A stretch of DNA of 64,000 nucleotides from positions 3,142,001 through 3,206,000 of the forward strand of contig NC_090946.1 in assembly GCF_040807025.1 (NCBI RefSeq), written 5' to 3'. Position numbers and translations under genes: made by a program. The stretch is from Struthio camelus (lineage: Eukaryota > Chordata > Aves > Struthioniformes > Struthionidae). Position 1 is the first letter of the stretch. Every line of letters starts with the position of its first letter. The notes beneath the pieces were generated by a model. It was not told the DNA's origin. It searched no databases and saw nothing but the letters and a program-made list of their open reading frames with translations. This document shows positions 39,301 to 54,500 of the stretch, in pieces.

Positions 39301-42300
39301 CCGAGTCCAAGCGCCGAAATAAAAGGAAGGCTTCCCTCCTAAAGCAGGTGAAACACTTCCAAAAGACACACGCTGCCCCCTGAGCCCCGAGCCTGAGGCC
39401 AGCAGGGGAAGCCCGCCGTGCAGCCCCCGAGGGCATTTCCAGGCTGCTGAAGGCCGCTGGGGTCGGGGCATCGCTCCGTCTCGGCCGGCTGCTGCTACCC
39501 CCGGGCTGCGCCCCCCGGCACTGCCGTCCTGCCCGTCTCCGCCGCCCACCCCAGCTTCCCTTCCCTGCATCGATGACTCTGGGCGCTGGGAGACGGGGAG
39601 GGAGCCCGGCGTGCCCGCTCCCCGCACGGCACCGTCTCCTCCAAGCCCCGCAAGCTCCAAGCGTTTGCTTCGTACAGTGCAAGAGCTGAAAGGCAGTTTG
39701 TTTTCAATTAACCTCCCCTGATTAGGACAAACTGCGCTCCGCTATCTGCGAGGGCTTTGGAAATAAACTTTGCATTTCAAATGAACTGGCCAGAATTATT
39801 AGAGCTGGTATGTGGGGCGATGGCAAACCTGAAGAGCCAAGTGCAGCGTAAAATTCTTGTTTATTCGCACTGCTAAATATTTACATTTTCCACAGCAAGG
39901 GCAGGAAGGCTGGGTTTGATCTGCCGGCCAGGGAAACACAATCAACCCGTCCCAAATCATTTCCCTTTGTGACCCACATTTGTAAGCGGGTGCCGCTGAG
40001 AACGGCGAGCAGTGTTTGCATGCTGCGGGAAGGCGAAGCCAGAGCAGCTCCTTCTGCGGCAAGGGGACCGTCCTCACTTTTGCAAGCTTCCCCGAAAAGC
40101 TTTGTTTAAAACAAAGGCGCTCACTGGCCGACTTTGCTCAGCGGTTTAAGAGTGCCTGGAAGGGCCGGGAGGTAAAAGGCGGATTTGTTTCCACCCCCGC
40201 CCAGACCAGGTCTGAAACCACCCCCCCACCCCCTGACTCCTTTTTTTTAACTGGCAGAAATCGAGTCCTTTCGGCTTTCTCCGGGGTCCAGAGCAGTGAG
40301 TCCCCTCTCCAGTGCAAGTTAAGACCAGCCTTTCCCTGCGTCTGTGGGGATATAGCCTCCATACCAAACCCACCAAAACTAGGTTTAAGGGAGCCTCCGT
40401 TCCTCCACACAGACACAACTGTGGCTACAGCCCTGGCACTGACATAAAGGCAGTTGTGCAAAAGTACTAGGATAATTTATTGGTTTGAAGGAGTGGGTTT
40501 CTTGTTAAACATGCGATTAAGCATGTAAGTCTCGTGCATTCACAAGCGTTATCCTGTCCCAGGGCTGTGCTGGCTGCTCCGGATCTGCCTGCAGGTCACA
40601 GCCTGGTTAAGATGGGGGATTTTCCTCCTCGCCACGGGACAGGGAGGTGAGCTGGGTGCCCCGAGAGCGCGACTTGGGCGGCAGGCGCCTCGCTGCAGCC
40701 CAAGCGATGCCACTGCTCGCTTGCTTTCTTACACTGCCGGGAGGCGACGGGTGGGAACGAACGACGCAATGTAATAAGCCACCACCAGAGCTTTGCAAAC
40801 CCGTGCAGCGAGCCACTGGAGATGAGAAAGCTCCACAGCGCTCGTTTTGGGGGTGCCAGCGGCCACAATGAGGAGAGAAGTCCAGCAGCAGATGGACGTC
40901 CCCCGCGTCACCACTGTAGGACTGAGCTGCCCCAGCCCTCGTGGGGAAAGCTTGGGGGGGGAGCGGTATCACAGCTCTTGCAGGAGTCCCTGCCCCAACC
41001 CCGTCTAGCCCCAAGATGCAGACCACCTCCCTTGCAGGGCGCTGTGGTCACCCTGGTCAGCTCCCGCCAGGACAGCTTGCCCGAGGACAGGCCACCTCGG
41101 CTCTGAGGAGGTACAGCGGCTCAGCTCGGCTCCCCAACAGTGCTGGCGGCGCAGAGGAAGGGGTCTCCACATCCACGCCTGCCCGTGACCCCCTGCCCAT
41201 GCAGCGTGGGACCGGTCTCTCCACTCTGCTCTCCCCCAGTGCGGTGCAGGGTATCTGGTTTCCCCTCCGAGCAAACAACCCCCCCCCCCCAGTAGTTTCA
41301 AGCAGTTGGGAAAAAACACATTCGAGTCCCTGGGGGCTCCTGGCGGCCAGAGCCCGCCACACAGTGCAGCCGAGCTGCAGGAGCGGCAGCAGCCAGCCCA
41401 GGCTGCCCGGGGTCCCAGCCTGCTAAGAAAGCACCAACCTGACCCATTCGGCATCGACAGGGAGGACTCAATAAAAAGGGCTGTTTGCACAGGGGGTGCA
41501 GGTGGCCCTGCCTCTCCCTGGAGAAGGGGGTTGGGGACAGTGCTGGTGGCAGGGGACAGAGGCCAGGATCCCTCCCTCTGTCAGAGCACAGCGAGGACAT
41601 CATGTTTGAAACCTGCTGTCCCTTCACGGGGTCTGCAGAGCTCGACGGGTGCTCTCTGTCCTGTGGCAGCCGGGGCCGTCCTCAGCCCCCAGCAGGTTTA
41701 CCCTTGCTGCCCCGGTGCGCTTCCCTGCTCCGTGGCTGCTCAGCTCAGGCTCGGCCGCCACCTGAGAGACAACGCTGCCGGGGCAGGTGGGAAAGGAGAC
41801 AGGAAACCGTGGCTGGCAGGCACAGCTGAGCCCCCAACACCCAGGAGCACCGTGGGAAACCCTGCAAACAACCAGCAGCCCAGCGATGGCAGCAACATGA
41901 GTGTGAGACACCTCCCCCCCCCATGCAGCTTGTACCATCCTCCCCGGCTCCCCCAGGGATTCAACACCCCTCCCCTCATCTGGAGGGCATCAGGCAAGCC
42001 CCTTCCAGCGCCAAGGCAGAGCCCCTGCCGCGCCCCTTGCCCCGGGGCAGCTGCGTGCCCAACAGAAGCAGCATGTCCTGGAGCTGCGGCACAACGTACC
42101 AGTGGGTCAGCAGAGAGCCTGTAGCTAGGTTTGGCAGCGCTGACCCACAGCAGCTCTGCCGCAGGCGCGCCAGGGACTCTGCTTGTCCCCAAGTACCAGG
42201 CCGGGAGAGCCACGCGTGGAAGCAGACCCTCCCAGGCGAGGGGCTCCAGCAGGCCAGCTGGTCCCGGCAGGCTGCCGTGCCCTCGCGGCCGAGAAAGCCC

Positions 42301-45300
42301 TCTTGCCTCACCCCGCTCCGAGGCTACGTCACGGGAAGCACCGTGGGCGGCTGACTTCACCTTCGGCGCAGCCGGGGCCGCGTGAGTCGCGCACTCGCCC
42401 TCCACCGGCGCCATTGCCAGCCCGGCCTCCCACTGCTGACCTTTGCAGCGGACGGCTTGCCGCCTGCCCAGGCCCAGCCTCACCACGGCCCCTGCCTGCC
42501 TTAGGCCCCCTGCGCTCCTACCTGCAGCCCTCGCTCTACATCCTGCACTGTCCTCCCTGCCCGAACAGCGCTGACACCCTCGGCCTTGCCGCTCCGGAGC
42601 AATCAGCCCTTTGCAGGCAGGAGGGAGCGAAGAGGGGCCGCTCAGTGCTCCCAGAGCTGGGGGTAGCAGCACTGCCCAAGCTGGCCAAGGCAAACCCAGA
42701 AAGCTCTGCCGAGGGGAGTGTTTTCACCCTGTCAGCCCCCGCAAGTTGCCTGGAGCCCCTCGGAGGCTTGAGGCTGGGCAGCCAGGGCACCATCCCCTCC
42801 CGTCTCCCAGGGGATCCCCTGCGACTCTGCTGGGACTCAGCCAAGAGGTTTATCCCAGCACCGAGCAGACGCCTGGCTCCGCGGTGGCCCGACGCGGCGG
42901 GCCAGCCCAGCGGTGGCGGGCGCCTGTCCCCCCCTGCCGGGCACGGCGGGCAGCGAAGGCAGAGCCCAGCTGTGGCCGTCTGTCTCCCCGCACCGCTGGG
43001 CGAAGGCACAACGCCATGTGCTCTGGCTGCCGTGCCAGGAAGGAAGCAGGGCGCTCGGGGGAGCGGGAAGCCACTGGCGCTGGGAGACAGTCCTTAGTGC
43101 GTCTGGGCAAAGGGGCAGGACGTCAGGGGGCAGCGGGGGAGGAGGGGGGGTTGCTAGCCGAGGGGCTCCAGGACGCACGGTGCGAAGGGCAAAGAATCTA
43201 GCCTCAGAGCAGCGGGGGCTGCGCAGAGCGCGCAGAACTGTGCCCCCCTCCAGCAGGAGGGGTGAGGGTCCCCATGACACTGGGGGATAGGCTGGGAGAG
43301 GCGTTTAACGTGGGGCAGGCTGAGCCCAGGGGCTCTGGAGCCTCCCTGTCCTCGCACAGGGCTGCCAGGCTCCCGCCGCCAGCCCGTATCCAGCCTGCTC
43401 CCTGGTGCCTAGCCAGCACTGCATCGGGGCCGTCAGGGAAGAGGCAGAGGTGCACATGCCTTTGGCCACCACCGAGGTGTGTGTGTCACGACTGCAGCCA
43501 GCTGCGTCGTATCCACAGCCCCATAAAACGCTGAGCCCCGAGGCCAGAGCCCCTCCTGGGGACGCCTGCTCCAGAGGAGCCCGGCTGCCGTTCAAGAGCT
43601 GGAACGGACACTCGCGCACGATCTGGGCTTCCTCCTCCTTCTCCCCCAGGAAGAAGAGGCCAGTAGCCAGGGCTCACCCCAGGGGCACAGGGAGCCAGAG
43701 CCCAGTCTGTCCCCAGGGGGCTAGACCCCGAGCCCAGGCCAAGGCAGCCTTGGAAATCCCCCGAGCCACCCTGTCTGTGGTCCAAGCCCCAATCACATGC
43801 ACATGGCTTGGCCCGCAGAGTGGCCCCGGCAAAGGTCAAAAGTTTGTGTACCTGGAGGGGACGTGCTGCTGAGCCAGGGGTGCAAGGGCCGAAATATCAC
43901 AGCTGTCCAGGCCACACCTATCGCGGCGGATTCAAAGAGGGCTCTAAACATCAGCATGCAAACCTGAGATGGAAAAGAGGAGAGGCCACAGCCACGCACT
44001 GAAGGATGGCGACTGCAGAAGAGGGACTGGGGGCCCCCTCTCAGCCTCCCCTTCTCAGCCCCTGGCTTTATGCGTGCCACAGCTCAGGTGCCAGACCCGG
44101 CTCTGCAGGCTTGCACGTACGCACCCAGGCACGCGGGGTGGGCTGGGGCCTCTCGTCAAGGGCTTCCGTGCAGTTTAACGGCCACCGAGCCCAGGAGGAG
44201 GGACTCGGGCAGTCCCTGATCCTGTCACAGGCGGGGACCCGCTCAAGGACCCTGACGTGAGCACAAATCGAGTTCCTCTCAACCAGATCCCCTGGCCTCC
44301 CTTAAGGCCCCAACCTGCGAGTAAGTCGCTCTGGGCTGGCTGCCCATTATGAGAAAAACAATTTACTAAGCTCCCCTTCCGCCCAGCCTCCCCAGCAGGA
44401 CCAGTTACCTAGTGATATTAGTTTCATACCCGTGGTCGCCTCAGGCGCGGCTCCGACCCTACAGGTACGAGCCTCCAGGTCTCCATATACGTGTTCTGCT
44501 GCGGCTCAAAGCAGACCTGGCAATGCCTGCAGGACGGAGAGACCGCTAACTGTTATAAACTCTTCTCCAGCATCCCTATGCCTCTGAGCGCTCTCTCAGC
44601 CATCCTCCCAGGCAGCAGCTGCACAGCAGTACCACGGCTCAGTGAGCCCCATGGCACCTCCGACCCACGCGGACACCAGCAGTGACCACAGATGCCCGCT
44701 GCAGCTGCAGGCCCGGGGCTGGGAGGAGCCGCTGCCCCGGCCGGCAATGGGAAGGGGGGGGCCCCCAAACACCTGGCTCCAGAGAGGGCCTGGAGCTGGG
44801 ACAGCTCCACCAGCTACTGCGCGCCCTCGTGTGGGAAGCTAAAGCCCTTCTTGAACTCCACGAATGCAAGCCAAGACTGGGCACTGGAAAGCACCATGCA
44901 CAAGCACCATGTACCTACAGTTACATAAAAACCAGCTACTAACACAAAGGGGCCTACCACGTAAATTTGCAGGGTACTGCCTGGGGGAGGGCTGGGGTAA
45001 GAAAGGTCCAGGGAAGGGCTTTAGGAGGAGAAGGAGGGAGGCTGGGACGAGGGAGGGGGCTCTTGGGACCAGAAGGGAAAAAGAGAAAAGAGTAAATCTG
45101 ATGGAGGGTGGCCTGAGGGAAATCAAAGGCAGGAATACTGGCTGTTGGCAGGAGGTTGAAGGGATGGCTGCTTTACGGAGAGCAGGGCAACTGGAACCCT
45201 AGCAGGGTGCATCCAAGAGGCAGGAAAGGGGGCATTCCCCTGGGAGCATGGAGAGGCAGGCTGAGGTCCTCCAGGGAAGTGTGGGGCAGTCTTTTGGGCT

Positions 45301-45535
45301 CCAAAAGACATAAGGGATGACATGTGGATCCCAGAAGAGACGTGGGGACAGCCTGGGGATCCCAGGGCACAGATGACATCGTAAAAGAGGCCTGGTGGCA
45401 GGATGGGCAGCCAGGAGCAGGAAAGAGATGCTGGGGAAGGACAGGGACAGCTGAGGAGTACTGAGGAAAAAACCAAGAGGGCACACTTATGGCTGGAGGA
45501 CATGAGGATCAGGACAAAGACGTAGAGAAGGGGCT
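39301..45535. other. Intergenic DNA without recognised genes
   Basis: Unique sequence of moderate to high GC. In human the gene after CLCF1 is RAD9A, but I see no RAD9A-like or other conserved protein segment on either strand here. The open frames are short, overlap on both strands and have no family resemblance. AT-richer islands at about 39690-40060 and 40440-40560 could be regulatory. Unannotated non-coding transcripts cannot be excluded. Confidence 0.6.
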
Positions 45536-48500
45536 ACCAGCCTAGAGACAGGACAGGAACACAGGGGAGGGCCAGATGTCAGGCTATGCAGCTGGAAATG
45601 GGTCAGGAAACTAGAGGAGGGCTAGGGCCTGAAGGTGAGACAGGGACACAGGGGAGGGCCAAGGACCGGGCCACCAGCCTGGAGACGGGGCAGGGACACA
45701 GGGGAGGGCCAAGGACCGGGCCACCAGCCTGGAGATGGAGAAGGGACACAGGGGAGGGCCAAGGACCGGGCCACCAGCCTGGAGATGGGAAACAGTGGAG
45801 GCCAAGGACTGGGCCATGAACTTGGAGACGGGGCAGGGACACAGGGGAGGGCCAAGGACCGGGCCACCAGCCTGGAGATGGGACACAGGGGAGGGCCAAG
45901 GACCGGGCCACCAGCCTGGAGTTGGGGCAGGGACACAGGGGAGGGCCAAGGACTGGGCCACCAGCATGGAGATGGGACACAGGGGAGGGCCAAGGACCGG
46001 GCCACGACCTTGGAGATGGGGCAGGGACACAGGGGAGGGCCAAGGACTGGGCCACCAGCCTGGAGATGGGGCAGGGACACAGCGGAGGGCCAAGGACCAG
46101 GCCACCAGCCTGGAGACGGGACACAGGGGAGGGCCAAGGACTGGGCCACGACCTTGGAGACGGGGCAGGGACACAGGGGAGGGCCAAGGACCGGGCCACG
46201 ACCTTGGAGACGGGGCAGGGACACAGGGGAGGGCCAAGGACCGGGCCACCAGCCTGGAGATGGGGCAGGGACACAACGGAGGGCCAAGGACCAGGCCACG
46301 ACCTTGGAGACGGGACACAAAGGAGGGCCAAGGACTGGGCCACCAGCCTGGAGATGGGACAGGGACACAGGGGAGGGCCAAGGACTGGGCCACGACCATG
46401 GAGACGGGGCAGGGACACAGGGGAGGGCCAAGGACCGGGCCACCAGCCTGGAGACGGGGCAGGGACACAGGGGAGGGCCAAGGACCGGGCCACCAGCCTG
46501 GAGATGTGACACAGGGGAGGGCCAAGGACCGGGCCACGACCTTGGAGATGGGACAGAGGGGAGGGCCAAGGACCGGGCCACGACCTTGGAGATGGGACAG
46601 GGACACAGGGGAGGGCCAACGACAGGGCCACCAGCCTGGAGATGGGGCAGGGACACAGGGGAGGGCCAAGGACCGGGCCACCAGCCTGGAGACGGGACAC
46701 AGGGGAGGGCCAAGGACTGGGCCACTAGCCTGGAGATGGGGCAGGGACACAGGGGAGGGCCAAGGACCGGGCCACCAGCCTGGAGATGGGGCAGGGACAC
46801 AGGGGAGGGCCAAGGACCAGGCCACCAGCCTGGAGATGTGACACAGGGGAGGGCCAAGGACCGGGCCACGACCTTGGAGATGGGACAGAGGGGAGGGCCA
46901 AGGACCGGGCCACGACCTTGGAGATGGGACAGGGACACAGGGGAGGGCCAACGACAGGGCCACCAGTCTGGAGATGGGGCAGGGACACAGGGGAGGGCCA
47001 AGGACCGGGCCACCAGCCTGGAGATAGGGCAGGGACACAGGGGAGGGCCAAGGACAGGGCCACAACCTTGGAGACGGGGCAGGGACACAGGGGAGGGCCA
47101 AGGACCGGGCCACCAGCCTGGAGATGGGACACAGGGGAGGGCCAAGGACCGGGCCACCAGCCCGGAGACGGGGCAGGGACACAGGGGAGGGCCAAGGACC
47201 GGGCTACCAGCCTGGAGATGGGGCAGGGACACAGGGGAGGGCCAAGGACCGGACCACCAGCCTGGAGATGGGGCAGGGACACAGGGGAGGGCCAACGACA
47301 GGGCCACCAGCCTGGAGATGGGACAGGGACACAGGGGAGGGCCAAGGACCAGGCCACCAGCCTGGAGATGGGACATAGGGGAGGGCCAAGGACCGGGCCA
47401 CCAGCCTGGAGATGGGGCAGGGACACAGGGGAGGGCCAAGGACCGGGCCACCAGCCTGGAGACGGGACACAGGGGAGAGCCAAGGACAGGGGTACGACCT
47501 TGTAGATGGGGCAGGGACACAGGGGAGGGCCAAGGACTGGGCCACCAGCCTGGAGATGGGGCAGGGACACAGCGGAGGGCCAAGGACCAGGCCACGACCT
47601 TGGAGACGGGACACAGGGGAGGGCCAAGGACTGGGCCACCAGCCTGGAGACGGGACAGGGACACAGGGGAGGGCCAAGGACAGGGCCACCAGAGTGCAGA
47701 TGGGCCAGGGACACAGGGGAGGGCCAAGGACCGGGCCACCAGCCTGGAGACGGGGCATGGACACAGGGGAGGGCCAAGGACTGGGTCACGACGTTGGAGA
47801 CGGGGCAGGGACACAGGGGAGGCCAAGGACCGGGCCACCAGCCTGGAGATGGGACAGGGACACAGGGGAGGGCCAAGGACCGGGCCACGACCCTGGAGAT
47901 GGGTCAGGGACACAGGGGAGGGCCAAGGACCGGGCCACCAGCCTGGAGATGGGGCAGGGACACAGGGGAGGGCCAACGACAGGGCCACCAGCCTGGAGAT
48001 GGTACACAGGGGAGGGCTAAGGACCGGGCCACCAGCCTGGAGATGGGACACAGGGGAGGGCCAAGGACCGGGCCACCAGCCTGGAGATGGGGCAGGGACA
48101 CAGGGGAGGGCCAAGGACCGGGCCACCAGCCTGGAGATGGGGCAGGGACACAGGGGAGGACCAAGGACCGGACCACCAGCCTGGAGATGGGGCAGGGACA
48201 CAGGGGAGGGCCAACGACAGGGCCACCAGCCTGGAGATGGGACAGGGACACAGGGGAGGGCCAAGGACCAGGCCACCAGCCTGGAGATGGGACATAGGGG
48301 AGGGCCAAGGACCGGGCCACCAGCCTGGAGATGGGGCAGGGACACAGGGGAGGGCCAAGGACCGGGCCACCAGCCTGGAGACAGGACACAGGGGAGGGCC
48401 AAGGACAGGGGTACGACCTTGGAGATGGGGCAGGGACACAGGGGAGGGCCAAGGACTGGGCCACCAGCCTGGAGATGGGGCAGGGACACAGCGGAGGGCC

Positions 48501-51500
48501 AAGGACCAGGCCACGACCTTGGAGACGGGACACAGGGGAGGGCCAAGGACTGGGCCACGACCTTGGAGACGGGGCAGGGACACAGGGGAGGGCCAAGGAC
48601 CGGGCCACGAGCTTGGAGACGGGGCAGGGACACAGGGGAGGGCCAAGGACCGGGCCACCAGCCTGGAGATGGGGCAGGGATAAAGGGGAGGGCCAAGGAC
48701 CGGGCCACCAGCCTGGAGATGGGGCAGGGACACAGGGGAGGGCCAAGGACCAGGCCACGACCTTGGAGACGGGACACAAAGGAGGGCCAAGGACTGGGGC
48801 ACCAGCCTGGAGATGGGACAGGGACACAGGGGAGGACCAAGGACTGGGCCACGACCATGGAAATGGGGCAGGGACACAGGGGAGGGCCAAGGACCGGGCC
48901 ACCAGCCTGGAGACGGGGCAGGGACACAGGGGAGGGCCAAGGACCGGGCCACCAGCCTGGAGATGGGACAGGGACACAGGGGAGGGCCAAGGACCGGGCC
49001 ACCAGCCTGGAGATGGGACAGGGACACAGGGGAGGGCCAAGGACTGGGCCACCAGCCTGGAGATGGGACAGGGACACAGGGGAGGGCCAAGGACCGGGCC
49101 ACGACCGTGGAGACAGGGCAGGGACACAGGGGAGGGCCAAGGACCGGGCCACCAGCCTGGAGATGGGGCAGGGACACAGGGGAGGGCCAAGGACCGGGCC
49201 ACCAGCCTGGAGACGGGGCAGGGACACAGGGGAGGGCCAAGGACCGGACCACCAGCCTGGAGATGGGGCAGGGACACAGGGGAGGCCAAGGACAGGGCCA
49301 CCAGCCTGGAGATGGGACAGGGACACAGGGGAGGGCCAAGGACCAGGCCACCAGCCTGGAGATGGGACATAGGGGAGGGCCAAGGACCGGGCCACCAGCC
49401 TGGAGATGGGGCAGGGACACAGGGGAGGGCCAAGGACCGGGCCACCAGCCTGGAGACGGGACACAGGGGAGAGCCAAGGACAGGGGTACGACCTTGTAGA
49501 TGGGACAGGGACACAGGGGAGGGCCAAGGACTGGGCCACCAGCCTGGAGATGGGGCAGGGACACAGCGGAGGGCCAAGGACCAGGCCACGACCTTGGAGA
49601 CGGGACACAGGGGAGGGCCAAGGACTGGGCCACCAGCCTGGAGACGGGACAGGGACACAGGGGAGGGCCAAGGACCGGGCCACCAGTCTGGAGATGGGGC
49701 AGGGACACAGGGGAGGGCCAAGGACAGGGCCACCAGAGTGCAGATGGGCCAGGGACACAGGGGAGGGCCAAGGACCGGGCCACCAGCCTGGAGACGGGGC
49801 ATGGACACAGGGGAGGGCCAAGGACTGGGTCACGACGTTGGAGACGGGGCAGGGACACAGGGGAGGCCAAGGACCGGGCCACCAGCCTGGAGATGGGACA
49901 GGGACACAGGGGAGGGCCAAGGACCGGGCCACGACCCTGGAGATGGGTCAGGGACACAGGGGAGGGCCAAGGACCGGGCCACCAGCCTGGAGATGGGGCA
50001 GGGACACAGGGGAGGGCCAAGGACAGGGCCACCAGCCTGGAGATGGTACACAGGGGAGGGCTAAGGACCGGGCCACCAGCCTGGAGATGGGACACAGGGG
50101 AGGGCCAAGGACCGGGCCACCAGCCTGGAGATGGGGCAGGGACACAGGGGAGGGCCAAGGACCGGGCCACCAGCCTGGAGATGGGGCAGGGACACAGGGG
50201 AGGGCCAAGGACCGGACCACCAGCCTGGAGATGGGGCAGGGACACAGGGGAGGGCCAAGGACTGGGCCAGAACCTTGGAGACGGGACAGGGACACAGGGG
50301 AGGGCCAAGGACCAGGCCACCAGCCTGGAGATGGGACATAGGGGAGGGCCAAGGACCGGGCCACCAGCCTGGAGATGGGGCAGGGACACAGGGGAGGGCC
50401 AAGGACCGGGCCACCAGCCTGGAGACAGGACACAGGGGAGGGCCAAGGACAGGGGTACGACCTTGGAGATGGGGCAGGGACACAGGGGAGGGCCAAGGAC
50501 TGGGCCACCAGCCTGGAGATGGGGCAGGGACACAGCGGAGGGCCAAGGACCAGGCCACGACCTTGGAGACGGGACACAGGGGAGGGCCAAGGACTGGGCC
50601 ACGACCTTGGAGACGGGGAAGGGACACAGGGGAGGGCCAAGGACCGGGCCACGACCTTGGAGACGGGGCAGGGACACAGGGGAGGGCCAAGGACCGGGCC
50701 ACCAGCCTGGAGATGGGGCAGGGATAAAGGGGAGGGCCAAGGACCGGGCCACCAGCCTGGAGATGGGGCAGGGACACAACGGAGGGCCAAGGACCAGGCC
50801 ACGACCTTGGAGACGGGACACAAAGGAGGGCCAAGGACTGGGGCACCAGCCTGGAGATGGGACAGGGACACAGGGGAGGACCAAGGACTGGGCCACGACC
50901 ATGGAGATGGGGCAGGGACACAGGGGAGGGCCAAGGACCGGGCCACCAGCCTGGAGACGGGGCAGGGACACAGGGGAGGGCCAAGGACCGGGCCACCAGC
51001 CTGGAGATGGGACAGGGACACAGGGGAGGGCCAAGGACCGGGCCACCAGCCTGGAGATGGGACAGGGACACAGGGGAGGGCCAAGGACTGGGCCACCAGC
51101 CTGGAGATGGGACAGGGACACAGGGGAGGGCCAAGGACCGGGCCACGACCGTGGAGACAGGGCAGGGACACAGGGGAGGGCCAAGGACCGGGCCACCAGC
51201 CTGGAGATGGGGCAGGGACACAGGGGAGGGCCAAGGACCGGGCCACCAGCCCGGAGATGGGGCAGGGACACAGGGGAGGGCCAAGGACCGGGCCACCAGC
51301 CTGGAGATGGGGAACGGACACAGGGCAGAGCCAAGGACCAGGCCAACAGCCTGGAGATGGGACACAGGGGAGGGCCAAGGACCGGGCCACGACCTTGGAG
51401 ATGGGACAGAGGGGAGGGCCAAGGACCGGGCCAGTACGTTGGAGATGGGACAGGGACACAGGGGAGGGCCAAGGACAGGGCCACCAGCCTGGAGACGAGG

Positions 51501-54500
51501 CAGGGACACAGGGGAGGGCCAAGGACCGGGCCACCAGCCTGGAGACGGGGCAGGGACACAGGGGAGGGCCAAGGACCGGGCCACCAGCCTGGAGATGGGG
51601 CAGGGACACAGGGGAGGGCCAAGGACCGGGCCACCAGCCTGGAGATGGGGCAGGGACACAGGGGAGGGCCAAGGACCGGGCCACCAGCCTGGAGATGGGG
51701 CAGGGACACAGGGGAGGGCCAAGGACCGGGCCACCAGCCTGGAGATGGGGCAGGGACACAGGGGAGGGCCAAGGACCGGGCCACCAACCTGGAGATGGGG
51801 CAGGGACACAGGGGAGGGCCAAGGACCGGGCCACCAGCCTGGAGACGGGACAGGGACACAGGGGAGGGCCAAGGACCGGGCCAGCAGCTTGGAGACAGGA
51901 CACAGGGGAGGGCCAAGGACTGGGCCACTAGCCTGGAGATGGGGCAGGGACACAGGGGAGGGCCAAGGACCGGGCCACCAGCCTGGAGATGGGGTAGGGA
52001 CACAGGGGAGGGCCAAGGACCGGGCCACCAGCCTGGAGATGGGGCAGGGACACAGGGGAGAGCCAAGGACCAGGCCACCAGCCTGGAGATGGTACACAGG
52101 GGAGGGCCAAGGACCGGGCCACGACCTTGGAGATGGGACAGAGGGGAGGGCCAAGGACCGGGCCAGGACCTTGGAGATGGGACAGGGACACAGGGGAGGG
52201 CCAAGGACCGGGCCACAAGCCTGGAGATGGGGCAGGGACACAGGCGAGGGCCAAGGACCGGGCCACCAGCCTAGAGATGGCCCAGGGACACAGGGGAGGG
52301 CCAAGGACAGGGCCACAACCTTGGAGTCGGGGCAGGGACACAGGGGAGGGCCAAGGACCGGGCCACCAGCCCGGAGATGGGGCAGGGACACAGGGGAGGG
52401 CCAAGGACCGGGCCACCAGCCTGGAGATGGGGCAGGGACACAGGGGAGGGCCAAGTACCAGGCCACCAGCCCGGAGATGGGGAAGGGACACAGGGGAGGG
52501 CCAAGGACCGGGCCACCAGCCTGGAGATGGGACAGGGACACAGGGGAGGGCCAAGGACCGGGCCACCAGCCTGGAGATGGGGAAGGGACACAGGGGAGGG
52601 CCAAGGACCGGGCCACCAGCCTGGAGATGGGACAGGGACACAGGGGAGGGCCAAGGACCGGGCCACCAGCCTGGAGATGGGGAAGGGACACAGGGGAGGG
52701 CCAAGGACCGGGCCACCAGCCCGGAGATGGGGAAGGGACACAGGGGAGGGCCAAGGACCGGGCCACCAGCCTGGAGATGGGACAGGGACACAGGGGAGGG
52801 CCAAGGACCGGGCCACCAGCCTGGAGATGGGGCAGGGACACAGGGGAGGGCCAAGGACCGGGCCACCAGCCTGGAGATGGGACAGGGACACAGGGGAGGG
52901 CCAAGGACCGGGCCACCAGCCTGGAGATGGGGAAGGGACACAGGGGAGGGCCAAGGACCGGGCCACCAGCCTGGAGATGGGACAGGGATACAGGGGAGGG
53001 CCAAGGACCAGGCCACCAGCCTGGAGACAGGACACAGGGGAGGGCCAACGACAGGGCCACCAGCCTGGAGATGGGGCAGGGACACAGGGGAGGGCCAAGG
53101 ACCGGGCCACCAGCCTGGAGATGGGCCAGGGACACAGGGGAGGGCCAAGGACCGGGCCACCAGCCTGGAGATGGGGCAGGGACACAGGGGAGGGCCAAGT
53201 ACCGGGCCACCAGCCTGGAGATGGGACAGGGACACAGGGGAGGGCCAAGGACTGGGCCACCAGCCTGGAGATGGGGCACGGACACAGGGCAGAGCCAAGG
53301 ACCAGACCAACAGCCTGGAGATGTGACACAGGGGAGGGCCAAGGACCGGGCCACCAGCCTGGAGATGGGCCAGGGACACAGGGGAGGGCCAAGGACCGGG
53401 CCACCAGCCTGGAGATGGGGAAGGGACACAGGGGAGGGCCAAGGACCGGGCCACCAGCCTGGAGATGGGACAGGGACACAGGGGAGGGCCAAGGACCAGG
53501 CCACCAGCCTGGAGACAGGACACAGGGGAGGGCCAACGACAGGGCCACCAGCCTGGAGATGGGGCAGGGACACAGGGGAGGGCCAAGGACCGGGCCACCA
53601 GCCTGGAGATGGGCCAGGGACACAGGGGAGGGCCAAGGACCGGGCCACCAGCCTGGAGATGGGGCAGGGACACAGGGGAGGGCCAAGGACTGGGCCACCA
53701 GCCTGGAGATGGGACAGGGACACAGGGGAGGGCCAAGGACCGGGCCACGACCGTGGAGAAAGGGCAGGGACACAGGGGAGAGCCAAGGACCGGGCCACCA
53801 GCTTGGAGATGGGGCAGGGACACAGGGGAGGGCCAAGGACCGGGCCACCAGCCTGGAGATGGGGCACGGACACAGGGCAGAGCCAAGGACCAGACCAACA
53901 GCCTGGAGATGTGACACAGGGGAGGGCCAAGGACCGGGCCACGACCTTGGAGATGGGACAGAGGGGAGGGCCAAGGACCGGGCCAGGACGTTGGAGATGG
54001 GACAGGGACACAGGGGAGGGCCAAGGACCGGGCCACCAGCCTGTAGACGAGGCAGGGACACAGGGGAGGGCCAAGGACTGGGCCACCAGCCTGGAGACGG
54101 GGCAGGGACACAGGGGAGGGCCAAGGATCGGGCCACCAGCCTGGAGATGGGGCAGGGACACAGGGGAGGGCCAAGGACAGGGCTACGACCTTGGAGATGG
54201 GGCAGGGACACAGGGGAGGGCCAAGGACCGGGCCACCAGCCTGGAGATGGGGCACGGACACAGGGCAGAGCCAAGGACCAGACCAACAGCCTGGAGATGT
54301 GACACAGGGGAGGGCCAAGGACCGGGCCACGACCTTGGAGATGGGACAGAGGGGAGGGCCAAGGACCGGGCCAGGACGTTGGAGATGGGACAGGGACACA
54401 GGGGAGGGCCAAGGACCGGGCCACCAGCCTGTAGACGAGGCAGGGACACAGGGGAGGGCCAAGGACTGGGCCACCAGCCTGGAGACGGGGCAGGGACACA

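Noticed and set aside
39301-45535. Search for RAD9A, the next gene in the human order
   Set aside because: No RAD9A-like peptide segment was seen on either strand. It may lie beyond the giant array or elsewhere.
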